A stretch of DNA of 32,471 nt from an uncultured Clostridium sp. GTDB taxonomy: Bacteria; Bacillota; Clostridia; TANB77; CAG-508. Below are positions 24,822 through 32,471 of the stretch, piece after piece. Numbering within the stretch: position 1 is the stretch's first letter; each line of letters starts with the position of its first letter. The notes below the pieces were generated by a model. The model was not told where the DNA came from. It saw only the letters and a program-made list of their open reading frames with translations, and did not search any database. Made by a program: the position numbers and the translations under genes. Location of the stretch: NCBI GenBank assembly GCA_946487895.1, contig CAMLUO010000010.1, positions 1 to 32,471 of the forward strand. Reading direction: 5' to 3'.

Positions 24822-24856
24822 AATTTAAAAATAGATATAAAAAGTAGGAAAGAAAA

Positions 24857-25669
24857 ATGAACATATTTTTATACATAATAATATTCATAATAGGAAGTCT
24901 GTTCGGAAGCTTTTTTACATTAGCAGTATACAGAATTCCAAAAAAACAAGATATAGTACATACCCATTCTTATTGTCCTAATTGCAACCATAAATTAGGA
25001 TTATTAGACTTATTTCCAATAATTAGCTATATAGCTTTAAGAGGAAAATGCAGATATTGTAAAGAAAAAATAAGACCAAGATATTTTATTTTAGAAATAT
25101 TATCAGGAACATTATTCATTATATTTGCTTTTTTAATTGGGATAAGATTTGAAACATTAACATTATATAAAATAATTGACTTTTCATTTATAGCATTATA
25201 TCTAACATTTATCATATTACTTGCTGGAATAGACAAAGAAAATAGAAAAGTTGAAAAAAGCGTTTCAATATATGGGATTGTAATATCTATTATGTATATG
25301 ATATATCTATGCATAGTAGAGCCAACTAATATATATAGATATGCCATATATTTAGTTTTATACATCATAATATTAATACTTGATACAATAACGTTAAAAC
25401 GATTTGCAAAAAATAGCTATGTAATCGGAATTTTACTAATGCTAATTACAATGGTTATATTTACAAACGAATTAATAGTAGCAACAAGCATAATATTAAC
25501 GCTTTTAGCAATTGCTATATATACACTAATAAGCAAATTAAAGGAAGTCAATAAAAGGCAAAGAAAATCTGATAAAGCTATTACAAAAGACATTAGTATA
25601 GCATTTTATCTAGGAACGAGTAATATAATAGTTTTTATTCTGACACTATTAATGAATAATTATTTATAA
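24857..25669 (+). CDS. pilD: Prepilin peptidase (A24 family), second catalytic motif not evident
   Basis: Membrane aspartyl protease that cleaves prepilin leaders and often N-methylates the new end. The 270-aa protein opens with a membrane helix with GSLFGSFFTLAVYRIPKKQ, matching the family GSFxxxxxxRxP motif, then two Cys pairs, C40xxC43 and C65xxC68, of the N-terminal methylase-type domain, and about six more membrane helices. The first catalytic Asp is probably in LLAGIDKENRK near residue 125. The usual second site, GxGD, is not visible: the corresponding stretch reads NSYVIGILLM. Either the motif has diverged in this lineage or activity is reduced. The gene lies between pilins and minor pilins. 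Confidence 0.85.
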   Translation: MNIFLYIIIFIIGSLFGSFFTLAVYRIPKKQDIVHTHSYCPNCNHKLGLLDLFPIISYIALRGKCRYCKEKIRPRYFILEILSGTLFIIFAFLIGIRFETLTLYKIIDFSFIALYLTFIILLAGIDKENRKVEKSVSIYGIVISIMYMIYLCIVEPTNIYRYAIYLVLYIIILILDTITLKRFAKNSYVIGILLMLITMVIFTNELIVATSIILTLLAIAIYTLISKLKEVNKRQRKSDKAITKDISIAFYLGTSNIIVFILTLLMNNYL

Positions 25670-25699
25670 AATAAAATCACTTTTGAAGGGAAGGAAAAG

Positions 25700-26125
25700 A
25701 TGAAAATAAAAAGTGAAAAAGGTTTTACAGGAATTGATATAGCGATATCTGTTATAGTGCTATTTATATTTGTATCATTAATAGCAATGCTAATATATAG
25801 CTTTAACAGCACATCAAGAGAAGTTGAATTAAAATCAGAAGCTACTTATTTAGCTATTGATGAAATAGAAAATATTAAAAACCAAGGATTTGAAGCAATT
25901 GAAACAATAAGTTTAGATAATGGTGGTAATCCGTACAAAGAGGAAGAAGCCTCAGAAGCAGGTTTCTATACAAAAGTGATAATAGAAGACTATACAGATA
26001 AAGAAGGAAATGCTGATAAAATTCCAAATTTAGTAAAACAGGTAACAGTACAAATATCCTACATGTATAAAGGAGAGACACAAATAGTCGAATTATCAAC
26101 TATATTAACAAGAGACGATGATTAA
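25700..26125 (+). CDS. Minor type IV pilin-like protein 1
   Basis: The 141-aa protein has a prepilin-type leader (KIKSEKG) followed by a hydrophobic helix FTGIDIAISVIVLFIFVSLI. Position 3 is Gly and position 5 is Asp, so the acidic residue of the pilin core is kept in a modified motif. The globular part is short and acidic at its end (TRDDD). AAGGGAAGGA lies upstream of the ATG. Its place between the peptidase and another short pilin-like gene fits a PilV/GspI-type minor pilin that primes filament assembly. Confidence 0.72.
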   Translation: MKIKSEKGFTGIDIAISVIVLFIFVSLIAMLIYSFNSTSREVELKSEATYLAIDEIENIKNQGFEAIETISLDNGGNPYKEEEASEAGFYTKVIIEDYTDKEGNADKIPNLVKQVTVQISYMYKGETQIVELSTILTRDDD

Positions 26126-26153
26126 AATACTCATATTTTGAAAGGAAAATAAT

Positions 26154-26588
26154 ATGAAATCACAAAAAGGTATTACACTAATTTCATTAACTATATATGT
26201 AATTGTAATGGCAATAGTTGTTGGGGTAGTAGCAATTATAAGTACATTCTTTTATAGCAATATGGATAACACAACACAAGATTTAGATCCTATAACAGAA
26301 TATACTAAATTCAACAGTTTTTTTTCTGATGAAGTAAATCATTCAAATATAAAAGTATTAGATTGTGGAACAACAGAAAATGGACAAAATTATATAGTGT
26401 TTGATAATGAAGTACAATATACATTTATACCAGAAAATAAAGGAATTTATAGAAATCAAGTGAAAATAGCAAGTGGGGTAACTAACTGCACTTTTACTAG
26501 AAATATAAAAAATGGAAAAGATGTAGTAGAAGTAGTATTCCAAGCAGGAAATAGAACAAGAGAAACAACTTATACACTGAAAAATTAG
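26154..26588 (+). CDS. Minor type IV pilin-like protein 2
   Basis: The 144-aa protein has the leader MKSQKG, cleavage at G/I, and the helix ITLISLTIYVIVMAIVVGVV. Position 5 is Ser. The C-domain includes a possible disulfide pair (Cys in VLDCGTT and in VTNCTFTR) and a beta-rich end, reminiscent of PilW/GspJ-like minor pilins. AAAGGAAA precedes the ATG. The gap of 91 bases to pilB contains a possible promoter. Confidence 0.7.
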   Translation: MKSQKGITLISLTIYVIVMAIVVGVVAIISTFFYSNMDNTTQDLDPITEYTKFNSFFSDEVNHSNIKVLDCGTTENGQNYIVFDNEVQYTFIPENKGIYRNQVKIASGVTNCTFTRNIKNGKDVVEVVFQAGNRTRETTYTLKN

Positions 26589-26612
26589 TAATTTCTTGTA
26601 ATTTTTAAACAA

Positions 26613-26643
26613 TTGATACAAAAATAAAAAAATATAGTATAAT
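26613..26643 (+). promoter_or_regulatory. Possible internal promoter before pilB
   Basis: TTGATA at 26613-26618, a long 19-base spacer, and TATAAT at 26638-26643, ending 36 bases before the pilB start. It could let the motor genes pilB-pilT-pilC be expressed apart from the pilins. Confidence 0.45.
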
Positions 26644-26679
26644 AAAAATGAAATCACAAAAGAAAGGATGGCATGAGAT

Positions 26680-28317
26680 ATGGAATTAAGAAGAAAACAA
26701 CCAATAGGAGTAGAACTTGTAAAAAGAGGAATCGTATCAGAAGCAGATATTGAAAATGCTTTGCAATATCAAAAACAACATCCGAATAGAAAAATAGGGG
26801 ACATCTTATATATATTAGATGCATGTGACCCTACTCAATTAATAGAAGCAATAGGAGATATTGTTGGAGAAAAAGGAATTATTTTAAATCCAAGTACGAT
26901 AAAAATAAAATTAACAGATTATATATCATTAGACATTGCAAAAGAAAATAAAGCGATTCCATTTGAAGTGAATAGTGGAAAAATCAAAATTTGTTTTGCA
27001 AATAATGTTAAAAATAAAAATATGGACAATATAAGATTATTAATGTTAAATAAAGGATTAGTTATGGAGAGCTATATTACTTTTGAAAGTGATATAGAAA
27101 GAATCCTAAAATCATTAGAAGGAACTTCAAGAGAAGATTTTGAACTTGAAGGAGCAAGTGATACTGTTACAAATCTTGTAGATAGTATTATAAAAACAGG
27201 AATAAATAGAAGAGCAAGTGATATCCATATAGAGCCTATGGCGGATGAAGTAAGAGTAAGATATAGAATAGATGGAGAATTGTTTACAGCAGCTAAAGTA
27301 AATAAATCAAAACAACAACAAGTAATAGGAAGATTAAAAGCAATATCAAATATGCATCAAGAAAAACAAGAAGCACAAGATGGAAGAATTTTATTATATG
27401 ACGACTATAATATCCGTGTATCTTCACAACCAAATGTATATGGAGAAAAATTTGTTTTAAGATTATTAAAGAAAAATGAAAACATAAAAAATATATTTGA
27501 TTTAGGATTTCCGGCAGAAGAAGATAAGCTAAAAAGAAGTATAAACAAAAAAAATAGTATAACAATAATGGCTGCACCAACAGGAGAAGGTAAAACAACA
27601 ACATTATACAGTATTATAGATTACTTAAATAGTCCAGAAATCAATATAACAACAATTGAAGACCCAGTAGAAATTAGAATTAGAGGATTAAATCAGATTG
27701 AGATAGATGAAAACAAATCATCATTCTCAGGAGCACTAAGAACAGTATTAAGACAAGACCCTGATATAATCCTAGTAGGAGAAATAAGAGATAAAGAAAC
27801 AGGAGAAATAGCAATACAAGCTGGACAAACAGGACATTATGTATTATCAACAATTCATACAATAGATGCAGTAGAAGTAATAACAAGACTAAGAAAACTT
27901 GGACTTTCTGACTATGATATAGCAAGTACATTAGCAACTGCAATATCACAAAGATTAGTAAGAAAATTGTGTACAAAATGCAGAAAAGAAAGACCTTTTA
28001 GTGAAGAAGAGAAAAAAATAATTACAAATCTTGGTGAAAAATATGGAGTAGAATTTGACTTAAGTGGAAAAACATATGACGCAGTCGGATGTAAACACTG
28101 TAATAACACCGGATATTTTGATAGAATTGGAATATTTGAAATTTTAGATATAACAGATGAAATAAAAGAAGAAATAATGAATGGGAAATCAAGTTTAGAA
28201 ATAAGAAAAAAAGCTTTAGAACAGAATTATAGACCGTTAGTGATAGACGGTATTAGAAAAGTTGTCCAAGGATTCACAACACTAGATGAATTAAACAAAA
28301 AATTACTATTTTATTAA
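26680..28317 (+). CDS. pilB: Type IV pilus extension ATPase PilB (GspE family)
   Basis: Hexameric cytoplasmic motor that powers pilin polymerisation. The 545-aa protein has an N-terminal MshEN/GspE-N domain (IGVELVKRGIVSEADIENAL), then the ATPase core: IHIEPMADEVRVRYRIDGEL, Walker A APTGEGKTTTLY with Lys305, EDPVEIRIRGLNQIEI (Asp box), Walker B ILVGEIRDKETGEIA, and the His box STIHTIDAV. A zinc-type tetracysteine site (C431, C434, C471, C474) marks it as an extension rather than retraction ATPase. AAAGGATGG precedes the start. pilT follows 25 bases later. Confidence 0.94.
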   Translation: MELRRKQPIGVELVKRGIVSEADIENALQYQKQHPNRKIGDILYILDACDPTQLIEAIGDIVGEKGIILNPSTIKIKLTDYISLDIAKENKAIPFEVNSGKIKICFANNVKNKNMDNIRLLMLNKGLVMESYITFESDIERILKSLEGTSREDFELEGASDTVTNLVDSIIKTGINRRASDIHIEPMADEVRVRYRIDGELFTAAKVNKSKQQQVIGRLKAISNMHQEKQEAQDGRILLYDDYNIRVSSQPNVYGEKFVLRLLKKNENIKNIFDLGFPAEEDKLKRSINKKNSITIMAAPTGEGKTTTLYSIIDYLNSPEINITTIEDPVEIRIRGLNQIEIDENKSSFSGALRTVLRQDPDIILVGEIRDKETGEIAIQAGQTGHYVLSTIHTIDAVEVITRLRKLGLSDYDIASTLATAISQRLVRKLCTKCRKERPFSEEEKKIITNLGEKYGVEFDLSGKTYDAVGCKHCNNTGYFDRIGIFEILDITDEIKEEIMNGKSSLEIRKKALEQNYRPLVIDGIRKVVQGFTTLDELNKKLLFY

Positions 28318-28342
28318 TATCCACAAAGGAGGAAAATAAATT

Positions 28343-29440
28343 ATGAACTTAGGTGAAATATTAGACAAAGCAATGGAAGTTGATGCATCAGATGTGCATT
28401 TAATATGTGGAAATAAACCGATGCTTAGAATAGCAAGAGATTTAGTTCCGGTAGAAGATAGTGAAATATTAACAGAAGAAGACATGTATGAATTTTATGA
28501 TACTTTAGTAGAAGGAAATGTAGATAAAGATGAAGTGTTTAATACTAATCGAAGATTAGATATGTCATATGTCCATAGAGATATACGTTTAAGAGTAAAT
28601 ATATCACTTTCCGATGATGTTCCATTATGTACGCTAAGATTAATAAAAAATGAACTTCCATCTTATGAATCATTAGGAGTACCAGATATAGTAAGAAGAA
28701 TGACATATCAACCACAAGGGCTGATTCTAGTTACAGGTAAAACAAACTCTGGTAAAAGTACAACATTAAATGCTTTAGTTAATTATATAAATGAAAATCA
28801 AAATAAAAAAATCTTAACTTTGGAAAATCCGGTAGAATATAAGCACCATTCTAAAAAATCTCTAATAGTACAAAAAGAAGTTGGAAAAGGAAGAGACAGT
28901 CTAACATTCAGCGATGGTGTTAAAAACTCTTTGAGAGAAGATTGTGATATCCTAGTAATTGGGGAGATACGTGATAAAGTTACTATGGAAGCAGCAATTG
29001 AGATGGCAGAATCAGGACACTTAGTAATCGGAACACTTCATACAAAATCATGTGCAGAAACAATTGATAGAATGATAAATTTCTATGAGGTAAGAGATCA
29101 AGCAAGTATCAAATATTTGCTATCATCACTATTAAAATTAGTTGTATCTCAAAGACTATTAAAAGGAAGAGATGGAAAACTAGTATTAGTCCCAGAAGTA
29201 ATGGTTGTAGACAACATAGTTGCTGGAATAATAAGAAAAGAAAAATTAAGTGTTTCAGAAATAGAAGATGCTATACAAAGTGGATTAGAAAAAGGTAGTA
29301 TTGGTTTAATAAATTCTTTAGCAAAATTATTTGTTGAGGATAAAATAACATTAGATCAAGCCAAAGCACAAATAGAAGAGAAAAATATAGAAATTCTAAA
29401 TAGAACAATAATGCAATTAAAAATTAATAGGAACAAATAA
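28343..29440 (+). CDS. pilT: Type IV pilus retraction ATPase PilT
   Basis: Hexameric ATPase that disassembles pili, giving twitching motility and DNA uptake in many bacteria. The 365-aa protein lacks the tetracysteine site and has DASDVHLICGNKPMLRI at the N-terminus, RLRVNISLSD, Walker A GKTNSGKSTT with Lys138, LTLENPVEYKH, Walker B ILVIGEIRDKVTMEAA and GTLHTKSCAETIDRMI. The length is typical for PilT. The Walker A loop has Asn where most PilT have Gly, still consistent with the GxxxxGK[ST] pattern. AAAGGAGG precedes the ATG. Confidence 0.93.
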   Translation: MNLGEILDKAMEVDASDVHLICGNKPMLRIARDLVPVEDSEILTEEDMYEFYDTLVEGNVDKDEVFNTNRRLDMSYVHRDIRLRVNISLSDDVPLCTLRLIKNELPSYESLGVPDIVRRMTYQPQGLILVTGKTNSGKSTTLNALVNYINENQNKKILTLENPVEYKHHSKKSLIVQKEVGKGRDSLTFSDGVKNSLREDCDILVIGEIRDKVTMEAAIEMAESGHLVIGTLHTKSCAETIDRMINFYEVRDQASIKYLLSSLLKLVVSQRLLKGRDGKLVLVPEVMVVDNIVAGIIRKEKLSVSEIEDAIQSGLEKGSIGLINSLAKLFVEDKITLDQAKAQIEEKNIEILNRTIMQLKINRNK

Positions 29441-29454
29441 AGGAGGATAATATA

Positions 29455-30801
29455 ATGCCTACTTATACTTATAAGGCTGTGACAAAAACAGGATTAATTG
29501 TAAGGAATAGAGTGGAATCAGCAAGTAGACAAAGTTTAATAAAAATGCTGAAAGGTAATCAATTGACTCCAATATCAATTGAACAAATTTCTTATAAATC
29601 TAAAAGAACACCTAAAAAGCAAAAAAAGAACATAACAAATATTCAAGAAATTATGAAAAATGTTAATACAACACAAATAGGAGTAAAAAGCAAAACAAAA
29701 ACAGCAAAAGAAAAAATAAACCTATATTTAGCAAAAACAGAAAAAATCACACAAAGAGATTTAGTTGTATTTACACAAAATTTTTATTTGTTAAAAAAGG
29801 CAAACTTTAATAATATACATGCTCTAAGCACAATCATAGAAAGTACAGAAAATCTATCATTTAGGGGGATTTTAGAAGATATATTGGCTGGACTAGAAGC
29901 AGGAGAAAATATGTATACAACTATGGAATACTATGCAGATGTATTTCCATATATATATGTAAATATGATAAAAGTAGGAGAATTATCAGGTTCTCTTACG
30001 AATTCACTAGAACAAGCAGTAAAATATTTGGATGACACAGAATCATTAAATAAAAAATTAAGAGGTATTTTAATACCAAATATCATACAATTCGTATTAT
30101 TAATTGTTATGCTAGTTGTAGGAACATTATTTGCGATCCCAGCAATACAAGGAATATTTGATGAATTAGGAACAGATGAAACTTTACCTGCAATAACATT
30201 ATGGTTTTCAGATTTTGTAGATATGGCAATACAGTATTGGTATATTCCAACTTTTATAATAATAGGAATAGTTGCTATAATTCTATTCTATATCAATACA
30301 CCAAAAGGAAAATATAATTTCCATTACTTTAAGTATAAAATGCCAATATTTGGAGAGTTAATATTTGCATTAGACTTTTCAAGATTTCTAAAAGCTATGT
30401 TACTAAACTTACAGAATGGAATGAGAATACAAGATGCGATAGATGTTAGTAAAAATGTAGTAAGGAACTACGTGCTACTATCAATAATAGAAACATCATT
30501 AAACAATATATTAATAGGAGCATCATGGGTAGAACCATTTGAAAAATCAGGGCTTGCAAAACCAATGATAACAGAAATGTTAAAGATAGGTATGCAAACA
30601 GATTTAACAGAAATGATGGAAAAGTTAGTTGAATATATGGAAATAGACATAGATAATATAATGAATAAGATTATGAAAGCTTTACCACAAGTTGTATATG
30701 CAATAGTTGGAGTAGTATTAATATTCTTCGTATTAGTTGTATTAGTACCTTGTATACAAGTTTATATGGGTAACTTCTTATTCTCAGCTTATGATGTATA
30801 A
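29455..30801 (+). CDS. pilC: Type IV pilus inner-membrane platform protein PilC (GspF family)
   Basis: Polytopic membrane protein on which PilB and PilT act. The 448-aa protein begins MPTYTYKAVTKTGLIV, typical of GspF/PilC, with two related cytoplasmic helical domains (about 110-200 and 300-410) and three membrane segments, near IPNIIQFVLLIVMLVVGTLF, YWYIPTFIIIGIVAIILFYI and VVYAIVGVVLIFFVLVVLVP. Residues 58-95 are a Lys/Thr-rich insertion. AAAGGAGG precedes the ATG, 14 bases after pilT. The stop codon TAA is formed by the first bases of the dispersed element copy C. It is the last gene of the operon. Confidence 0.93.
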   Translation: MPTYTYKAVTKTGLIVRNRVESASRQSLIKMLKGNQLTPISIEQISYKSKRTPKKQKKNITNIQEIMKNVNTTQIGVKSKTKTAKEKINLYLAKTEKITQRDLVVFTQNFYLLKKANFNNIHALSTIIESTENLSFRGILEDILAGLEAGENMYTTMEYYADVFPYIYVNMIKVGELSGSLTNSLEQAVKYLDDTESLNKKLRGILIPNIIQFVLLIVMLVVGTLFAIPAIQGIFDELGTDETLPAITLWFSDFVDMAIQYWYIPTFIIIGIVAIILFYINTPKGKYNFHYFKYKMPIFGELIFALDFSRFLKAMLLNLQNGMRIQDAIDVSKNVVRNYVLLSIIETSLNNILIGASWVEPFEKSGLAKPMITEMLKIGMQTDLTEMMEKLVEYMEIDIDNIMNKIMKALPQVVYAIVGVVLIFFVLVVLVPCIQVYMGNFLFSAYDV

Positions 30802-30858
30802 TGTCTCATTGGGGACGTTTCCCTTTGAGACATTTTGTCTATTTTGGGACATATCTAT
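30800..30858 (+). repeat. Dispersed two-hairpin element, copy C (end of pilC), terminator-like
   Basis: AATGTCTCA (30800-30808) pairs with TGAGACATT (30826-30834) around the shared core ATTGGGGACGTTTC; TTTTGTCT follows, then a second short stem TGTCT/GGGACA and CATATCTAT. It starts at the pilC stop codon. The stem followed by a T-rich stretch could serve as the operon terminator. Confidence 0.85.
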
Positions 30859-30965
30859 ATATGTATTTACATTTTGACAATATATTAGAAAGGAAAATAT
30901 CACATATATTATTCTATATTAAGAAGTAAAAAGTTAGATAATATATTTGATAATGTTGATGTAAA

Positions 30966-31871
30966 ATGAAAGTAGGAATTGATTTAGGTGGAAGTCACAT
31001 TGCGATAGGAGTAGTTAATAATAAAGGAAAAATAATAGAAAAGACTGAAAAAAGGCTTTTAAGTAATGAAAAAAAACATATAGAAAAAACAATAGAAGAT
31101 AATATAATTGGATATATAAAAGAGTTAAGTGCAAAATATAAAATAGAAGAAATAGGTATAGCAGCGCCAGGAACAATACAAGATGGTAAAATTATAAAAG
31201 CATATAATTTAGGAATAGAAGAATATGATATAAAATCTAAATTATCAAAAAAGGTTAGAGTACCAATCAAAATTAAAAATGATGCCAAATGTGCAGCCAT
31301 TGCAGAACATAAATATGGTTGTTTAAAACAATATAAAAGAAGTGTATTTTTAACATTAGGAACTGGAATTGGTGGAGCAGTAATAATTAATAATAAATTA
31401 TTAGATACAGGAAACCTACCAGGATGTGAATTTGGTCATATGATTATAGAAAAAGATGGGTTACTATGTGGATGTGGAAAATTCGGATGTTGGCAACAAT
31501 ATGCATCAATGAAATCATTAAAAGATAAATTAAGAAAAAAATTAGGATATGATGAGCAAACAGATAGTAAACAATTATTAAATATATTAAAAAATACAAC
31601 AAAAGAAGATAGTAACTTTATTATAATAAATAATATATTGGAAGAATATACGAAAGATTTAAGTATAGGAATATCTAATTTAATAAATATATTTGAGCCA
31701 GAAGCAGTTGGGATAGGAGGAAGTTTTGTATATTTTAAAGATATATTACTTTATAAGTTGGAAAATGAATTATTTAATGATGGGTTATTATTTAATTCAA
31801 GAAAAGATTTAAAAATAGAAACGGCAATCTTAGGAAATGATGCAGGGATAATTGGAGCAACACTTTCATAG
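30966..31871 (+). CDS. ROK family sugar kinase (glucokinase-like)
   Basis: ROK proteins phosphorylate glucose or other hexoses, or act as repressors; this one has no N-terminal DNA-binding domain, so it is a kinase. The 301-aa protein has the phosphate motif DLGGSHIAIGVV, GIAAPGTIQDG, the catalytic Asp106 in KNDAKCAAIAEHKYG (Lys where most have Asn after DA), TLGTGIGGAVI, and the ROK zinc site H158, C168, C170, C175 in CGCGKFGCW. Gln follows Trp where the family usually has Glu. A weak purine run precedes ATG 30966. It stands alone between the pilus operon and the rRNA operon; the exact sugar cannot be told. Confidence 0.88.
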   Translation: MKVGIDLGGSHIAIGVVNNKGKIIEKTEKRLLSNEKKHIEKTIEDNIIGYIKELSAKYKIEEIGIAAPGTIQDGKIIKAYNLGIEEYDIKSKLSKKVRVPIKIKNDAKCAAIAEHKYGCLKQYKRSVFLTLGTGIGGAVIINNKLLDTGNLPGCEFGHMIIEKDGLLCGCGKFGCWQQYASMKSLKDKLRKKLGYDEQTDSKQLLNILKNTTKEDSNFIIINNILEEYTKDLSIGISNLINIFEPEAVGIGGSFVYFKDILLYKLENELFNDGLLFNSRKDLKIETAILGNDAGIIGATLS

Positions 31872-31966
31872 GCAAAAAATATATCATTTGCTAATACAAA
31901 ATTTATAGAAATGGTTGTGAATTTTAACACTTCCAAAATTTTCTTAAAAAATTTTTAAAAAACCTA

Positions 31967-31995
31967 TTGACTTATAAAAATAATCATGGTATTAT
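31967..31995 (+). promoter_or_regulatory. rrn P1: rRNA operon promoter P1
   Basis: TTGACT at 31967-31972, a 17-base spacer, and TATTAT at 31990-31995. The predicted start lies near an AGTACCGAGCAAC box at 32001. The 550-base gap from the ROK gene to 16S rRNA contains no coding gene. Confidence 0.75.
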
Positions 31996-32030
31996 AAAAA
32001 AGTACCGAGCAACAAATGAAATAAAAATTT

Positions 32031-32088
32031 AAATTAGTAATAAAAAACGCACAAGAAAAATATAATAATACATAAAGATTACTAATTT
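32031..32088 (+). repeat. Inverted repeat between the two rRNA promoters
   Basis: AAATTAGTAA (32031-32040) and TTACTAATTT (32079-32088) are perfect complements separated by 38 bases, followed by TTATTTTGC. This could be a leader hairpin or weak terminator on P1 transcripts. Confidence 0.4.
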
Positions 32089-32176
32089 TTATTTTGCACT
32101 TTTTACTAGACAAAACTACAATGAATAAATAGAAAAATGAGACTTAAAAAAAATTTTAAAAAAAGTCGAAAAAGTG

Positions 32177-32205
32177 TTGACAAAGAAAAAAAGGTATAGT
32201 ATAAT
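32177..32205 (+). promoter_or_regulatory. rrn P2: rRNA operon promoter P2, perfect consensus
   Basis: TTGACA at 32177-32182, a 17-base spacer, and TATAAT at 32200-32205: an exact sigma-A consensus, the strongest promoter in the window, about 215 bases before the 16S gene. Downstream leader features are an AGTACCGAACAA box at 32310 and a GAGCTTGAAAAAACTC stretch near 32367 that may be a boxA-like antitermination site. Confidence 0.88.
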
Positions 32206-32418
32206 GCAAAAAGTTCACCGGAAAAGGGAACATAAAAGTACATTGAAAAATAAACAATAAAATCCTTTAGAGAATAAACCGAAGCGGTAAATTTCTTTGT
32301 AAAAAGAAAAGTACCGAACAAGTAAATTTTTTAAAAGTTTTTTAGCCAAAAAAGTAAGAAGGTTAAGAGCTTGAAAAAACTCTTCAAAAATTTTGATTAA
32401 TAAAATTAATTGAGATAA

Positions 32419-32471
32419 ATAACAAGAGAGTTTGATCCTGGCTCAGGATAAACGCTGGCGGCGCACATAAG
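32419..32471 (+). rRNA. rrs: 16S ribosomal RNA, 5' end (truncated by window edge)
   Basis: The universal 16S start AGAGTTTGATCCTGGCTCAG begins at 32427, followed by GATAAACGCTGGCGGCGC. The mature 5' end should be about eight bases upstream of 32427. Only about 50 bases lie in the window, too few for placement below the level of Clostridia-like Firmicutes. Confidence 0.96.

Noticed and set aside
31872..31966. Terminator after the ROK kinase gene
   Set aside because: The stretch is A/T-rich with short AAAATTTT symmetry but no convincing stem followed by a T tract.

Overview
The window is a strongly AT-rich bacterial chromosome segment from an endospore-forming Firmicute, most likely an uncultured Clostridia lineage. 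The evidence is A/T-biased codon choice, purine-rich AGGAGG-type ribosome binding sites, frequent TTG/GTG starts, a spoVA germination operon, a Gram-positive type IV pilus locus, and a 16S rRNA 5' end. Genus cannot be fixed from sequence alone.

Layout: (1) 3-6303, plus strand: 3' part of tsf, then pyrH, frr, ispA (frameshifted), uppS, cdsA and rseP, the usual translation, isoprenoid and envelope cluster. The place normally held by dxr, between cdsA and rseP, is filled by a 331-base giant palindrome. (2) 6338-12498: a strong promoter and a type I-B (Cst/Tneap-like) CRISPR interference operon, cas8b1-cas7-cas5-cas3. cas7 carries a frameshift and cas3 an in-frame TGA. A six-repeat, five-spacer array begins inside the last codons of cas3. 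No cas6, cas1, cas2 or cas4 is present. (3) 12509-16749: glgP with its own promoter, then infC-rpmI-rplT behind an L20-type leader with an attenuator. infC seems to start at AUA. (4) 16758-18962, minus strand: dodecin-spoVAC-spoVAD-spoVAE, with spoVAC frameshifted. (5) 19168-20598: rsmB. (6) 20710-30801: an eleven-gene type IV pilus operon: a pilM-pilN fusion, pilO-like, a tailed membrane protein, two tandem pilins, prepilin peptidase, two minor pilins, pilB, pilT and pilC. (7) 30966-31871: a ROK-family sugar kinase. (8) 31967-32471: a double-promoter rRNA leader and the first bases of 16S rRNA.

Three patterns deserve most attention. First, three otherwise well conserved reading frames (ispA, cas7, spoVAC) each break at a single point where dropping one C from a CGG or CGA triplet restores the family sequence. 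I find no in-frame CGG codon in the intact genes of the window. This could be consensus error, real mutation, or +1 translational frameshifting at a codon the cell barely decodes. Second, a roughly 60-base two-hairpin element occurs three times (18198-18257, 19000-19060, 30800-30858) with compensatory stem changes, and twice supplies the stop codon of the gene before it. Third, the CRISPR locus looks like a leaderless, adaptation-free, partly broken remnant.
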